Positions 48,129-57,478 of a DNA stretch of 64,000 nt are shown piece after piece (position 1 is the first letter of the stretch; each line of letters opens with the position of its first letter). The translations under genes and the position numbers were made by a program. This stretch comes from Yoonia sp. BS5-3 (GTDB lineage: Bacteria > Pseudomonadota > Alphaproteobacteria > Rhodobacterales > Rhodobacteraceae), in NCBI RefSeq assembly GCF_038069655.2, contig NZ_CP150951.2, positions 930,001 through 994,000 of the forward strand, given 5' to 3'. Below the pieces are notes generated by a model. That model did not search any database, had not been told where the DNA came from, and worked only from the letters and a program-made list of their open reading frames with translations.

Positions 48129-48782
48129 ATGAGCCTGCGCATCAACGACACTATCCCAAATCTTGAAGTCGAGACAGATCAGGGCACCTTTTCGCTGCAT
48201 GACTGGATCGGCGACAGTTGGGCAATTCTCTTTTCGCACCCCAAGGACTTTACCCCGGTCTGCACAACGGAATTTGGCGCTGTCGCACAGCTTTCCGATG
48301 AATGGGCCAAGCGCGGTACCAAGGTCATCGGCGTCAGCGTTGACGGTGTTGAAGACCACAAAAAATGGAAAGGCGATATTGAGAAAGTGGGCGGCGCGAC
48401 CGCTGGTTTCCCGATTATTGCCGATACTGGGCTGGAAGTGTCCAAAGCCTTCGACATGCTTCCCGCCGAGGCCTATCTGCCCGATGGTCGCACCCCCGCT
48501 GACAGCGCCACGGTCCGTTCGGTCTTTATCATCGGCCCCGATAAACAGCTAAAACTGTCAATGACTTATCCGATGACCGTGGGTCGGAACTTTGCCGAAG
48601 TTTTGCGCGCCCTGGACGGCCTGCAAACGTCAACCGGCAAAGGCGTTGCGACCCCTGCGAACTGGAATGTCGGCGATGATGTGATCATTCCTGCAACCGT
48701 CAGCAATGAAGATGCGCAGGCCAAATTTGGCGATTTCACAACCGTCCTGCCCTATCTGCGGACGACCAAGCTGAAAGACTAA
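48129..48782 (+). CDS. 1-Cys peroxiredoxin (Prx6 type)
   Basis: 217 aa from the ATG at 48129 with AAGGAG upstream. The peroxidatic Cys is residue 45 in DFTPVCTTEFG. The Prx6-type C-terminal domain (MTYPMTVGRNFAEVLRALDGLQ, ATPANWNVGDDVIIP) is complete. It reduces hydrogen peroxide and organic peroxides without a resolving Cys of its own. Cytoplasmic. Its position opposite an aldehyde dehydrogenase gene suggests a shared response to oxidative or carbonyl stress. Confidence 0.95.
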   Translation: MSLRINDTIPNLEVETDQGTFSLHDWIGDSWAILFSHPKDFTPVCTTEFGAVAQLSDEWAKRGTKVIGVSVDGVEDHKKWKGDIEKVGGATAGFPIIADTGLEVSKAFDMLPAEAYLPDGRTPADSATVRSVFIIGPDKQLKLSMTYPMTVGRNFAEVLRALDGLQTSTGKGVATPANWNVGDDVIIPATVSNEDAQAKFGDFTTVLPYLRTTKLKD

Positions 48783-48803
48783 CGGCATAAACCACCGAAT
48801 AAA

Positions 48804-48838
48804 GGGGCGCGGCTATCGGATGGCCGCGCCTTGTTTTA
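48804..48838 (+). terminator. terminator after the 1-Cys peroxiredoxin gene
   Basis: An 8-bp stem GGCGCGGC (48806-48813) with GCCGCGCC (48823-48830) followed by TTGTTTTATT. It lies between convergent genes and may also serve idi. Confidence 0.82.
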
Positions 48839-48848
48839 TTGGGCAATT

Positions 48849-49382
48849 CTAGCTTGCCCGTGTCATATCCCCGAAAATCGCAGCGCTGTAGTCTTGCAAA
48901 TAAATCCGCAGCCACGGTGTGTAGCGCGCCGGGTGCCGGGCCACATCGGCGCACAGATCGTAGTAATCGATCCAGCGGATCGCCATCACCTCATCAGGGT
49001 TGGGCTGAATCTGCAGATCATGCGGGGCTTCGGCGACATAGACCTGTACCACCTCATGCTCGATCAGCCCATTCCCCACATCGGCCCGATATTCAATTTC
49101 ATCGCGGTGGAACGGGAAAATGCCTTTTATTCCAAGCTCTTCTTCAAGACGGCGCAAGGCGCAATCGGCCGGGCTTTCATCCCATGCGGGGTGGGTACAA
49201 CAGCTGTTCGCCCAAAGCCCGGGCGTGTGATACTTCGCCATGGCGCGCTGCTGAATCAAGACCCGGCCCTGATGCATCACAAAAACGCTGACAGCTTTAT
49301 GTTTCAGCCCGCGTTGATGCGCTTCAAGCTTTTCGACGGGCTTTAAGACGCCGTTTTCCCAGGCCGGGATCATAATTGTCAT
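48849..49382 (-). CDS. idi: isopentenyl-diphosphate delta-isomerase (type I, Nudix fold)
   Basis: 177 aa from the ATG at 49382 with AAGGG upstream. Type I signatures are clear: LIQQRAMAKYHTPGLWANSCCTHP with the catalytic Cys, the Nudix-like ALRRLEEELGI helix, and EYRADVGNGLIEHEVVQVYVA with the second catalytic Glu. It interconverts IPP and DMAPP for isoprenoids. In phototrophic relatives idi lies in the photosynthesis cluster; no photosynthesis gene is seen here. Divergent from the MFS gene across a 356-bp gap. Confidence 0.95.
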   Translation of the reverse strand: MTIMIPAWENGVLKPVEKLEAHQRGLKHKAVSVFVMHQGRVLIQQRAMAKYHTPGLWANSCCTHPAWDESPADCALRRLEEELGIKGIFPFHRDEIEYRADVGNGLIEHEVVQVYVAEAPHDLQIQPNPDEVMAIRWIDYYDLCADVARHPARYTPWLRIYLQDYSAAIFGDMTRAS

Positions 49383-49738
49383 GATCACCCTTTCCGGCTG
49401 CTGATGTCATTTTGCGGCAATCCCATTGCGCGCTCCTTGGCTGATTAATGATCCGTTAAACCACACTCAGCCAGATTTGCACTTGGGCATGGTGACACAG
49501 GCAGTGGGTTTTTGCAGTGGTTTTCATATGGCGGTTGCCCGAGGGTGGGAAGCCGCAAAATGCCCGGCAAGATCGCGTAAATATGCCGTACAGAACCTGT
49601 ACATACAGCCCGGCAAAAACAAGTGGCCCTGACCATCGCGCAAGCAATGGCCATATCCGAGCCCTGCCCATGATGGCCGTCGACATTCACCAGCAACAGC
49701 TTTAGGGGAACGGTTACCTAAAACGATTTCGTAGTCCG
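49383..49738. other. 356-bp idi/MFS intergenic region with a shared palindrome element
   Basis: No gene is supported here. It contains the second copy of the 21-bp element (49588-49608), flanked on both sides by a GCCCGGCAA repeat (49562-49570 and 49608-49616). Otherwise nothing recognisable is present. Confidence 0.5.
49589..49603. promoter_or_regulatory. palindromic element GTACAG-N3-CTGTAC, second copy
   Basis: A perfect inverted repeat with spacer AAC, identical over 21 bp (with flanks) to the reverse complement of the element at 9586-9606. It is 207-221 bp upstream of idi and about 136 bp upstream of the MFS gene, so it could serve either. Confidence 0.5.
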
Positions 49739-50959
49739 ATGATTCAAACGATCCTCAACTCTTGGAATGACCGGCTGCTGCGCCTGGCCTTTCTGTGCAT
49801 TTTGCTGATGGGGGCGGCTGTTGCCTCGATCGTGCCGTTCCAGTCCATCATCGGGATTGAGCGACTTGGCCTGTCCGATGCCGCCTATGCTGCGATCTCA
49901 ATCTTGGGGTCGGGCTTTAGCGTGGCTGCGTCGATCCTGGTGGGGATATTCTCGGACCAGACCGGGCGCTACCGCGAGGTTCTGATCGGATCGATCATCG
50001 CTGGATTGCTGGCGGCCTGCTGTATGTTCTTCGTCCCAACACAGGCCAGTTTCATCCTGGTCCATATGGTGCTGTTTCCCATCAGCGCGACGGCTTTCAC
50101 CCAATACTTTGCCCTTGCCAGCCTGGCAGCCCGCCGCAATAACCGGTTGGACAAGGAATTCAGCCTTTCCATGATCCGGGCCGCCTTTGCCGGTTCATTT
50201 GCGCTTACCCCGCCAATATGGGCAATCATCGTGGCGGGCGGCGTTGATCTGCTTGTTGTTTACGGCTTTATCGCAGCGGTGAATGTGCTGGTTCTGGTCA
50301 TCGTGATCCGCGGATGGCCGCGCGAGAATACATCCCAAACCGAGGAAAAATCTGGCATCAGCCTGTTTGCAGCTTTGGGTGAGCTGGCCGCCTTTCCGCT
50401 TTTGATCCGGCTGGTGCTGATTGCTGTGATCGTCGGCATGAACGGGCTTTACAATATCCTTCTTGGTCTCTTGGTCGTGAACAATCTGGGTGGCACCGAA
50501 TCCGATGTGGGCTGGTTTGCAGGCGGGGTCGCCCTGACAGAAGTCCCCGTGATGTTGATGAGCGCCCTGCTGATCCGTCGTCTGACCCGGCGCGGCGCGA
50601 TCTTTTTGGGGGCCATGGTCTATGTCGCCTTCCTGATCGCCCTTGCGATGATCCCATCCATGGCCATTGCCTGGTGGCTGATCATTCCTGCCGGGATCGG
50701 GGCGGGCATTCTGCTGTCGATCACTGTTGGCTATATTCAGGATCTTGTCGCCCATCGCGCCGGGGCGGGCAGTGCGCTTGTCTCAGTTTCGCATTTTGGT
50801 GGCATGATTTTTGCCTCGGTCATTTTGGCGGCTGGATCCGTTGTGACGGACTATGTTGGCATTGCCTTGATCGGTGCTGCGATTGGTTTTGTCGCCGGGC
50901 TGTCCTTGTTTGTGATCGACCGGCCAAAGGCAGATATACAGGCTGATACCGCGATCTAG
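49739..50959 (+). CDS. MFS transporter, sugar-efflux (Set) type
   Basis: 406 aa with about twelve hydrophobic helices and no signal sequence. The loop between helices 2 and 3 has GIFSDQTGRYREVLIG, the MFS motif A variant. The overall pattern (short cytoplasmic middle loop NTSQTEEKSG, GGTESDVGWFAGGVALTEVP) resembles the SetA/SetB sugar efflux transporters. Substrate unknown. It is monocistronic, ended by a strong terminator at 51011-51033. Confidence 0.82.
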   Translation: MIQTILNSWNDRLLRLAFLCILLMGAAVASIVPFQSIIGIERLGLSDAAYAAISILGSGFSVAASILVGIFSDQTGRYREVLIGSIIAGLLAACCMFFVPTQASFILVHMVLFPISATAFTQYFALASLAARRNNRLDKEFSLSMIRAAFAGSFALTPPIWAIIVAGGVDLLVVYGFIAAVNVLVLVIVIRGWPRENTSQTEEKSGISLFAALGELAAFPLLIRLVLIAVIVGMNGLYNILLGLLVVNNLGGTESDVGWFAGGVALTEVPVMLMSALLIRRLTRRGAIFLGAMVYVAFLIALAMIPSMAIAWWLIIPAGIGAGILLSITVGYIQDLVAHRAGAGSALVSVSHFGGMIFASVILAAGSVVTDYVGIALIGAAIGFVAGLSLFVIDRPKADIQADTAI

Positions 50960-51010
50960 CGGTACCTATTGACCCATAGATATCGCCACGGCGCAACCAC
51001 CCTCAAACCA

Positions 51011-51033
51011 AGCACCGTACGGTGCTCTTTTTT
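51011..51033 (+). terminator. terminator of the MFS gene
   Basis: A self-complementary 16-base stretch (51011-51026, AGCACCG arm) followed by CTTTTTT. Confidence 0.85.
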
Positions 51034-51156
51034 GACAAGTTCCCCCTATTCCGTTTGTGTCCTTTGGCACAGCATGTCGTCGGTAAAGCCATACGTTTTT
51101 GAAAGGTTGGTCTCATATTTATTGATCGCTGAAAGATGCCGGAGGGGAGTTGGCAC

Positions 51157-51549
51157 ATGAATGAGATCCTTATTCCAACAGGGCCGGCTGAGCTTGTCGA
51201 TCAGATCACAATGGCCCAACACAAGGCCCAGGCCGCAACCGATCCCGTCTGTCATCGGGTTTTGATGCAGCGATTGAACCTCATGCAGCGCGTTGCCGCG
51301 CGTGTGCTGCCGCAAGATCAGCCTTTTGGACAATTGCGCGCCGCCATCGTCTCGGCCCGCCATGATCTGATCCAGCTTGAAAGTGATCTGCGCATCTGCG
51401 AAGCCCGCGCCGATTTTGATATCGCCTTTGTTGCCCTGGCCCGCGCCTATCTAGAGGCAATGGACACGTTAGAGCACCACAAACGCGCCTTGGATGACCA
51501 TGCGGGGCCGGGTTTGGAGCCGGACATTTCCCCCGCAGCAGATCATTGA
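51157..51549 (+). CDS. DUF6165-like protein at the head of the flagellar operon
   Basis: 130 aa from the ATG at 51157 with GGAGGGGAG upstream. The MNEILIPTGPAELVDQITMAQHKA start and the later CEARADFDIAFVALARAYLEAMD helix look like the DUF6165 family as I recall it (ILIPVSPGELLDKITILEIKAERI). It is all-helical and soluble. In this context it lies 92 bp before motB on the same strand, so it may be co-transcribed with flagellar genes or simply adjacent. Function unknown. Confidence 0.6.
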   Translation: MNEILIPTGPAELVDQITMAQHKAQAATDPVCHRVLMQRLNLMQRVAARVLPQDQPFGQLRAAIVSARHDLIQLESDLRICEARADFDIAFVALARAYLEAMDTLEHHKRALDDHAGPGLEPDISPAADH

Positions 51550-51641
51550 TTTCCCGCGCATTTTGGTCGAATTGAGTCTTTAAGCAAGCCTTCATGCCTC
51601 ATCGACTAACCCTTGTTTCAGGGTGAACAAGAGGTGATGAA

Positions 51642-52475
51642 ATGGGCGCAGGATCAAACGCTCCGATAATTATTAAACGCAAGAAGGTGATTGCCGGTGG
51701 CGGTCATCATGGCGGCGCGTGGAAAGTGGCCTATGCGGATTTCGTGACCGCCATGATGGCATTCTTCATGCTGATGTGGTTGCTTAACGCCACCACTGAA
51801 CAGCAGCGCAAGGGTATTGCTGACTACTTTTCCCCCACTATCCCTCTCGTACGGGTGTCAGGCGGTGGTTCAGGCTCATTCGGGGGCGACAATATCTTTA
51901 CCCAGGAACAGCTTGCGCAAAGCGGGCGCGGCATCAATCAGCCTACCATCGGCGATGAGCCTGTGACCGCAGAACAGGCCGCCGCAGATGCTGCTGCCGC
52001 CGCCCAGGTCGCGGCTTTGCGCGATATTGAAGAAACGCTGATGGGGATTGGCGGGGAATCCATGCTGTCTGAACAGGCGCTTCGCCATATTGTCACCCGC
52101 CTGACGGATGAGGGGTTGGTCATCGATATTTTTGACCTTCCCGATGCAACACTTTTTCCACCTAACTCGGCCGAGCCAAACCCCGTTACCGTCGAAGTCG
52201 CGCGCATACTGGCCAGCCTGTTTCAAAGTGTCAGTAATGACGTTGCCATTACCGGTCATCTACGTGCCCAATCCGTCGTACGGATCGATAACCCGATTTG
52301 GACCTTGTCAACCGAACGCGCATCGCAAATGCGTCAATTGATTGTTGATGGCGGGCTCAGCCCCATGCGTATCGCCCGTCAAACCGGTGCTGGTGATCGC
52401 AACCCGGCTGTACGCGATCCAACTGCGCCACGCAATAACCGGCTGGAAGTGATCCTGCTCCGTTCAGATATCTGA
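51642..52475 (+). CDS. motB: flagellar motor stator protein MotB
   Basis: 277 aa with a GAGGTGA ribosome site. The MotB N-terminus is clear: IKRKKVIAGGGHHGGAWKVAYADFVTAMMAFFMLMWLL with the proton-binding Asp in YADFVTAMM. A Gly/Ala-rich plug and linker (about 75-125) leads to an OmpA-like peptidoglycan-binding domain whose usual D-x-x-G-x-R pattern is partly changed (VAITGHLRAQSV, NRLEVILLRSDI). MotA is not next to it. It begins the motB-flgE-flgK-flgL-flgI run. Confidence 0.92.
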   Translation: MGAGSNAPIIIKRKKVIAGGGHHGGAWKVAYADFVTAMMAFFMLMWLLNATTEQQRKGIADYFSPTIPLVRVSGGGSGSFGGDNIFTQEQLAQSGRGINQPTIGDEPVTAEQAAADAAAAAQVAALRDIEETLMGIGGESMLSEQALRHIVTRLTDEGLVIDIFDLPDATLFPPNSAEPNPVTVEVARILASLFQSVSNDVAITGHLRAQSVVRIDNPIWTLSTERASQMRQLIVDGGLSPMRIARQTGAGDRNPAVRDPTAPRNNRLEVILLRSDI

Positions 52476-52572
52476 CCCAAAATAGGTAGGATTTTAGACA
52501 TTAGCCGGGTGTTAAGCCCTGTTGTTTACGAAGGGGATATCTCAGCGATCTTTGATCCAGAAAGGCTCATTT

Positions 52573-53907
52573 ATGACGATATCCTCTTCCTTGAACGCAA
52601 GTGTGGCTGGCTTGGCGGCGAACGCATCGCGGCTCGCTACGATTTCGGACAATATTTCGAACTCATCCACCTATGGCTACAAACGTGCGGTCACCGATTT
52701 CGAATCCATGGTGATTGAAAGCGGCCAAGGAACCTATTCGGCAGGCGGTGTGCGGGTCACATCCTCGCGGTTGATTGATGAACGCGGTGCCCTGGTATCA
52801 ACGTCGAACCCCACTGATCTTGCCGTGCGAGGCCGCGGTATGCTGCCCGTCACGACCGAGGCATCTGTCGCCATCGACAATGGTGAAAACCCGCTATTCC
52901 TAACAACGACCGGTTCATTCCGCACTGATGCGCAGGGTTATCTACGCAGCCCTGGCGGCATGGTGCTTTTGGGTGTTCCTGCCGAACCTGACGGCACCAT
53001 CCCGAATTATCCGCGTGATTCTGTTGATGGCCTTGTGCCCATCCAGATCAATGCAAACCAATTTGCAGGTGAACCGACGACAAATATCGACCTGTCAGTG
53101 AACTTGCCCGCCACCTCAACCCGCGAAGGCGCAGCTGGCGATGCCGAGACCCTGTCGATCGAATATTTCGACAACCTTGGCGCCTCTTCCAACCTGCTGT
53201 TTACCTTCACGCCGACTGTTCCAGCGACTGGCGCCTCAAATGAATGGACGATGGTTATTCAAGACAGCGAATCGGATGTCGATGCAGATGACGTGCCCGA
53301 TATTATCGGTGAATACACCCTGACATTTGACGATTCCCGCGGGGGTGGCGGGACATTGGCCTCGGTCGACTTCTCCGACCCGCTTGCCCCTGTCGGCGGA
53401 GCTTATGATACCACATCCGGGGTGATCACAGTCGACGTCAATGGTGGGCCGATGGACATCAATATTGGTGAGCTGGGCAGTTCGCTTGGCCTGACCCAAT
53501 TGTCGGATGCATTTGCGCCCGTCGCCATTTCCAAGAACGGCACGCCCGTTGGCAGCCTGACATCCATCGAGGTAGATGAAAACGGGTTTGTCCGGGCCTC
53601 ATTTGATATCGGGATTAACCGGGTGCTTTATCAAATCCCGCTAGTCGACGTTCCCAATGTGAACGGTCTCGAGACGCTTGATCAGCAGGTTTACAGCGTC
53701 ACACCGGACAGCGGCACATTCTTTATGTGGGATGCCGGTGACGGACCGACCGGGGATATCGTGGGTTACGCGCGCGAAGAATCTGCGACTGATGTCGCCG
53801 GTGAGTTGACCGAGTTGATCCAGACACAGCGCGCTTATTCGTCAAACGCCAAAGTTATCCAGACGGTAGATGAAATGCTGCAGGAAACCACAAACATCAA
53901 ACGTTAA
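52573..53907 (+). CDS. flgE: flagellar hook protein FlgE
   Basis: 444 aa from the ATG at 52573 with AGAAAGG upstream. The N-terminal rod/hook motif SSLNASVAGLAANASRLATISDNISNSSTYGYKR and the C-terminal AREESATDVAGELTELIQTQRAYSSNAKVIQTVDEMLQET helix are standard. It polymerises into the hook outside the outer membrane and is exported by the flagellar type III system. Followed 24 bp later by flgK. Confidence 0.95.
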   Translation: MTISSSLNASVAGLAANASRLATISDNISNSSTYGYKRAVTDFESMVIESGQGTYSAGGVRVTSSRLIDERGALVSTSNPTDLAVRGRGMLPVTTEASVAIDNGENPLFLTTTGSFRTDAQGYLRSPGGMVLLGVPAEPDGTIPNYPRDSVDGLVPIQINANQFAGEPTTNIDLSVNLPATSTREGAAGDAETLSIEYFDNLGASSNLLFTFTPTVPATGASNEWTMVIQDSESDVDADDVPDIIGEYTLTFDDSRGGGGTLASVDFSDPLAPVGGAYDTTSGVITVDVNGGPMDINIGELGSSLGLTQLSDAFAPVAISKNGTPVGSLTSIEVDENGFVRASFDIGINRVLYQIPLVDVPNVNGLETLDQQVYSVTPDSGTFFMWDAGDGPTGDIVGYAREESATDVAGELTELIQTQRAYSSNAKVIQTVDEMLQETTNIKR

Positions 53908-53930
53908 CCCATTAGCTGGATGATCACAGG

Positions 53931-55367
53931 ATGAGTATTTCAAGCGCCCTCAATAATGCGATGTCTGGCTTGACTGCCAATGCGCGTATGACAGAAGTGA
54001 CATCGAACAATCTGTCAAATGTCCTGACGGATGGTTACGCCCAAAGGTCAGTTGATTTATCACCCGCGCTTTTGGGGGGCGTGAATATTGATGGCATCAA
54101 CAGATTTGTTGATGCGGGTCTTTTGGCTGATCGGCGCCTGTCGGATGCCGCCTTGCAAGGTCAAGACCGAAGCACAAGTATGCTCATCCGGCTAGAACAA
54201 TCCCTTGGTGATGCAGAAGATCTGGCTAGTATCGGATCCCGCCTTGCAGCGTTTGAAAATGCGCTGATCAGCGCAAGCAGTGATCCAGCTTCTGAAACGC
54301 GGCTGAACGCTGTCGTTTCACGGCTCGGTGACCTGACGACGACACTTCAGGCGAACACAAGGACAGTTCAGGAGTTGCGGCAAGAAGCAGATGCCGCAAT
54401 CGCACGTGACATCGAGGTCCTGAACACATCCTTGCAGCAGGTCGAGGACATGAATGCAGATATCCTGCGCCTCAAATCAACAGGGAACGACCCATCGTCG
54501 CTCATTGATGCGCGTCAACAGGTTGTCGACCAGATTGCAGGTATTGTCCCAATCCGTGAATTGCCCCGTGATAACGGGACAATCGCGTTGATGACAACAA
54601 CCGGTACAACTTTGGTCGATGGCAGACGCGTTGAATTCGAATTTACGCGCACACCGACGATCACTGCGGACATGACCCTTGCGTCGGGTGCGTTGGGCGC
54701 AATCATGGTCGATGGTGAAGCGCTGGATTTGGCCACAGGCATAGGGCGACTTGATGGCGGATCGCTTGGCGCTGCGTTCGCGTTGCGCGACGGAACTCTC
54801 GTCGATGTTCAGGCCGGGCTTGATGAAATTGCCGTCGATCTGGTCGCGCGTTTCGAAGATCCCGCCAACGATCCGACACTGACAGCAGGTGATTTGGGCT
54901 TGCTCACAGACGAAGGTGGTACACTCGATCTGGCCGATACAGTTGGGCTGGCTGGGCGGATCGGCATTAATGCCGCGGTGGATCCGGATGTCGGTGGGGA
55001 CGTCACGTTACTGCGCGATGGATTAAATGCGGTTGCTGCCGGACCGGTCGGGGACAGTACCCAACTGAATCGCTGGATCGAGGCACTTGATGTCTCGCGC
55101 AATGATCTGCCGGGCAGCGCCTTGCAAAGTGCCGCAGGGCGAACCGCATCCTTTACTTCGCAATTGGGCGCAACCCGTTTGGCGGCTGAGGAACAGCTCA
55201 GCTTCACATCAGCCCGTTGGGACACATTACGCGAGGCCGAGCTTGCCAATGGTGTCGACACGGACCTTGAACTGCAGATGTTACTGCGCGTCGAACAGGC
55301 CTACGCGGCCAACGCACGCGTCATCCAGACCGTCGATTCAATGATGCAACGCCTCATGGAGATTTAG
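53931..55367 (+). CDS. flgK: flagellar hook-associated protein FlgK
   Basis: 478 aa. The N-terminus SISSALNNAMSGLTANARMTEVTSNNLSN and the C-terminus LQMLLRVEQAYAANARVIQTVDSMMQRLMEI are the paired helices of FlgK; the central part is shorter than in enterics, as usual for this group. It joins hook and filament with FlgL. Three bases separate it from flgL. Confidence 0.95.
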   Translation: MSISSALNNAMSGLTANARMTEVTSNNLSNVLTDGYAQRSVDLSPALLGGVNIDGINRFVDAGLLADRRLSDAALQGQDRSTSMLIRLEQSLGDAEDLASIGSRLAAFENALISASSDPASETRLNAVVSRLGDLTTTLQANTRTVQELRQEADAAIARDIEVLNTSLQQVEDMNADILRLKSTGNDPSSLIDARQQVVDQIAGIVPIRELPRDNGTIALMTTTGTTLVDGRRVEFEFTRTPTITADMTLASGALGAIMVDGEALDLATGIGRLDGGSLGAAFALRDGTLVDVQAGLDEIAVDLVARFEDPANDPTLTAGDLGLLTDEGGTLDLADTVGLAGRIGINAAVDPDVGGDVTLLRDGLNAVAAGPVGDSTQLNRWIEALDVSRNDLPGSALQSAAGRTASFTSQLGATRLAAEEQLSFTSARWDTLREAELANGVDTDLELQMLLRVEQAYAANARVIQTVDSMMQRLMEI

Positions 55368-55370
55368 AAT

Positions 55371-56375
55371 ATGCCAGTGCTATCAGTGGGCGACATGGCC
55401 CAGCAATTCATCTCTATGCGTAACAGCAGTACGATCAAAACTGAACTTGCTGACCTAGCGGAAAGCATGTCTTCGGGACGGGTGACAGATGTAACACGCA
55501 CCCTGAATGGAGATACGGTTCGGCTGTCTGGTCTGGTTTATTCACTGTCTCAATTGGACGGCTATCAACAAGCAGTCACGGAAACCACGCAGATATTGGC
55601 GGGTATGCAGGCCGTTCTGGGGCAAGTTGATACGATGCGCGCAGATACGGCCGAGCAACTACTGTTGGTCAGCGACGAGAGTACTCTATCTCAGGTTAAC
55701 GAGGCCGCGCGCGCTGCGCGCGATAGGTTCGGCGAAATGGTGACGGTGCTCAATACCCAAATTGCAGATCGGGCACTGATGAGCGGCACCAGCGTGGACA
55801 GCCAATCACTCGCGAATCCAGAAGACATGTTAGCGGATATGCAAACCGCTATTGGTGGCGCAACAGATTTCGCGACAATTGAGGCTGCCATCGACACCTG
55901 GTTCGACGACCCTGCCGGAGGGTTTGCGACAATGGGTTATCAGGGGGACACCGGCGCGATTGCACAGCGACGTGTCTCAGACACAAATACGGTCAGACTT
56001 GATGCACGCGCTGATGATCCCGCGATCAAGGAGACGCTGAAAGGCGCTGCAATGGCCGCAATGGCAAACGATCTAACGGGCCTCGACCAAGCAACAAAAG
56101 CAACCCTGTTAAAAGAGGCAGGCGCGGCTTTGTTCACAGCTTCAAGTGAATTGATCGGTGTCAGAACCCGTATCGGCGCAGCGGAAGCAGAAGTTGCGCA
56201 AACTGAAACTGAAATGAACGCGCAACGGACATCATTCGAAATCGCGCGTAGCAACCTAGTCGCAGCAGACCCGTTTGATACGGCTTCACGACTGCAAAGC
56301 GTCCAATTGCAACTGGAAACCCATTACAGCGTGACGGCCCGATTGTCTCAGCTCAGCTTGTTGAGGTACATTTGA
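55371..56375 (+). CDS. flgL: flagellar hook-filament junction protein FlgL
   Basis: 334 aa flagellin-like protein. The N-terminal SVGDMAQQFISMRNSSTIKTELADLAESMSSGRVTDVTRTLNGD and C-terminal TEMNAQRTSFEIARSNLVAADPFDTASRLQSVQLQLETHY are the coiled ends. It caps the hook before the filament. It overlaps flgI by 4 bases. Confidence 0.93.
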   Translation: MPVLSVGDMAQQFISMRNSSTIKTELADLAESMSSGRVTDVTRTLNGDTVRLSGLVYSLSQLDGYQQAVTETTQILAGMQAVLGQVDTMRADTAEQLLLVSDESTLSQVNEAARAARDRFGEMVTVLNTQIADRALMSGTSVDSQSLANPEDMLADMQTAIGGATDFATIEAAIDTWFDDPAGGFATMGYQGDTGAIAQRRVSDTNTVRLDARADDPAIKETLKGAAMAAMANDLTGLDQATKATLLKEAGAALFTASSELIGVRTRIGAAEAEVAQTETEMNAQRTSFEIARSNLVAADPFDTASRLQSVQLQLETHYSVTARLSQLSLLRYI

Positions 56376-57478
56376 TGAAGTTTCGTTTGTTTTTAGCTGC
56401 GCTCTTGTTTGTCATTCCTGCCATAGGGCACGCAACACCTATCCGCATAAAGGATTTGGTCGAATTTGATGGTGTGCGTTCAAATGACCTGGTTGGCTAC
56501 GGTTTGGTCGTTGGCTTGAATGGCACTGGCGATGGATTGCGAAATTCGCCATTTACCGAAGAAATCCTTAGCAACATTTTGGAACGCTTAGGTGTCAACG
56601 TGACAGGTGAGCAGTTCCGTCCCAACAACGTGGCTGCAGTTTTGGTGACAGCAAGTCTGCCGCCATTTGCACGCGCGGGCAGTCCAATTGACGTGACGGT
56701 TTCGGCCATCGGCGATGCCAATAGTCTTTTGGGGGGCACCCTGATCATGACGCCGCTGAACGCGGCCGATGGTGACATTTACGCGGTGGCGCAGGGCACG
56801 ATCATCGCTGGGGGTGCTTCGGCAACCGGGGATGGAGCATCCGTTGTGCAGGGGGTGCCAACCTCTGGCGTTATCCCATCTGGTGCAACTGTTGAGCGCG
56901 AGGTCGCCTTTGACTTCACCGAAATGACGACGCTTAGACTGGCGCTGCGCACGCCCGACTTCACGACGGCGGGGCGCATCGAGCAGGCTATTAATCTAAA
57001 CTTTGAACGAGTTGTCGCCGTTATGTTGGATGCAGGCACTGTCGAATTGAACATTGCTGCGACGCGCATGCCGTCACCTGCACATGCAATGGGGCGTATT
57101 GAAAACATTCTGGTCGAACCAGAACGCCGCGCGCGGGTCGTTGTTGACCAACGCTCGGGGACGATCGTCATGGGTGAGGATGTCAGAATAAGCCGGGTGG
57201 CTGTCAGTCAGGGAAACCTGACGCTGCGTATTCAAGAAACACCGTTGGTTTCACAACCCAATCCGTTTGCGCCTGGCGAAACGGTCATCGTGCCTCGGAC
57301 TGATGCGGCATTGATTGATGAACCTGGCATCGGGTTGGCCGAGGTGCCGGAGGGCACATCACTGAGCGAAGTTGTCGCGGGTTTGAACGCGCTCGGTGTT
57401 GCGCCACGTGATATGATTGACATTTTGAAGAGCATCAAGGCGAGCGGTGCCTTGCATGCAGAGTTCATTGTCAGATGA
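56372..57478 (+). CDS. flgI: flagellar P-ring protein FlgI
   Basis: 368 aa with a signal peptide (residues 1-21, GHA). The FlgI opening RIKDLVEFDGVRSNDLVGYGLVVGLNGTGDG and the motif VNVTGEQFRPNNVAAVLVTASLPPFARAGSPIDVTVSAIGDA are diagnostic, and the C-terminus DMIDILKSIKASGALHAEFIVR is complete. It forms the periplasmic P ring around the rod. It is the last flagellar gene in the window; no terminator follows. Confidence 0.96.
   Translation: MMKFRLFLAALLFVIPAIGHATPIRIKDLVEFDGVRSNDLVGYGLVVGLNGTGDGLRNSPFTEEILSNILERLGVNVTGEQFRPNNVAAVLVTASLPPFARAGSPIDVTVSAIGDANSLLGGTLIMTPLNAADGDIYAVAQGTIIAGGASATGDGASVVQGVPTSGVIPSGATVEREVAFDFTEMTTLRLALRTPDFTTAGRIEQAINLNFERVVAVMLDAGTVELNIAATRMPSPAHAMGRIENILVEPERRARVVVDQRSGTIVMGEDVRISRVAVSQGNLTLRIQETPLVSQPNPFAPGETVIVPRTDAALIDEPGIGLAEVPEGTSLSEVVAGLNALGVAPRDMIDILKSIKASGALHAEFIVR

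Noticed and set aside
49562..49616. GCCCGGCAA repeats around the second palindrome as attachment or target-site duplications
   Set aside because: They are short, GC-rich and enclose only about 40 bp with no mobile gene.
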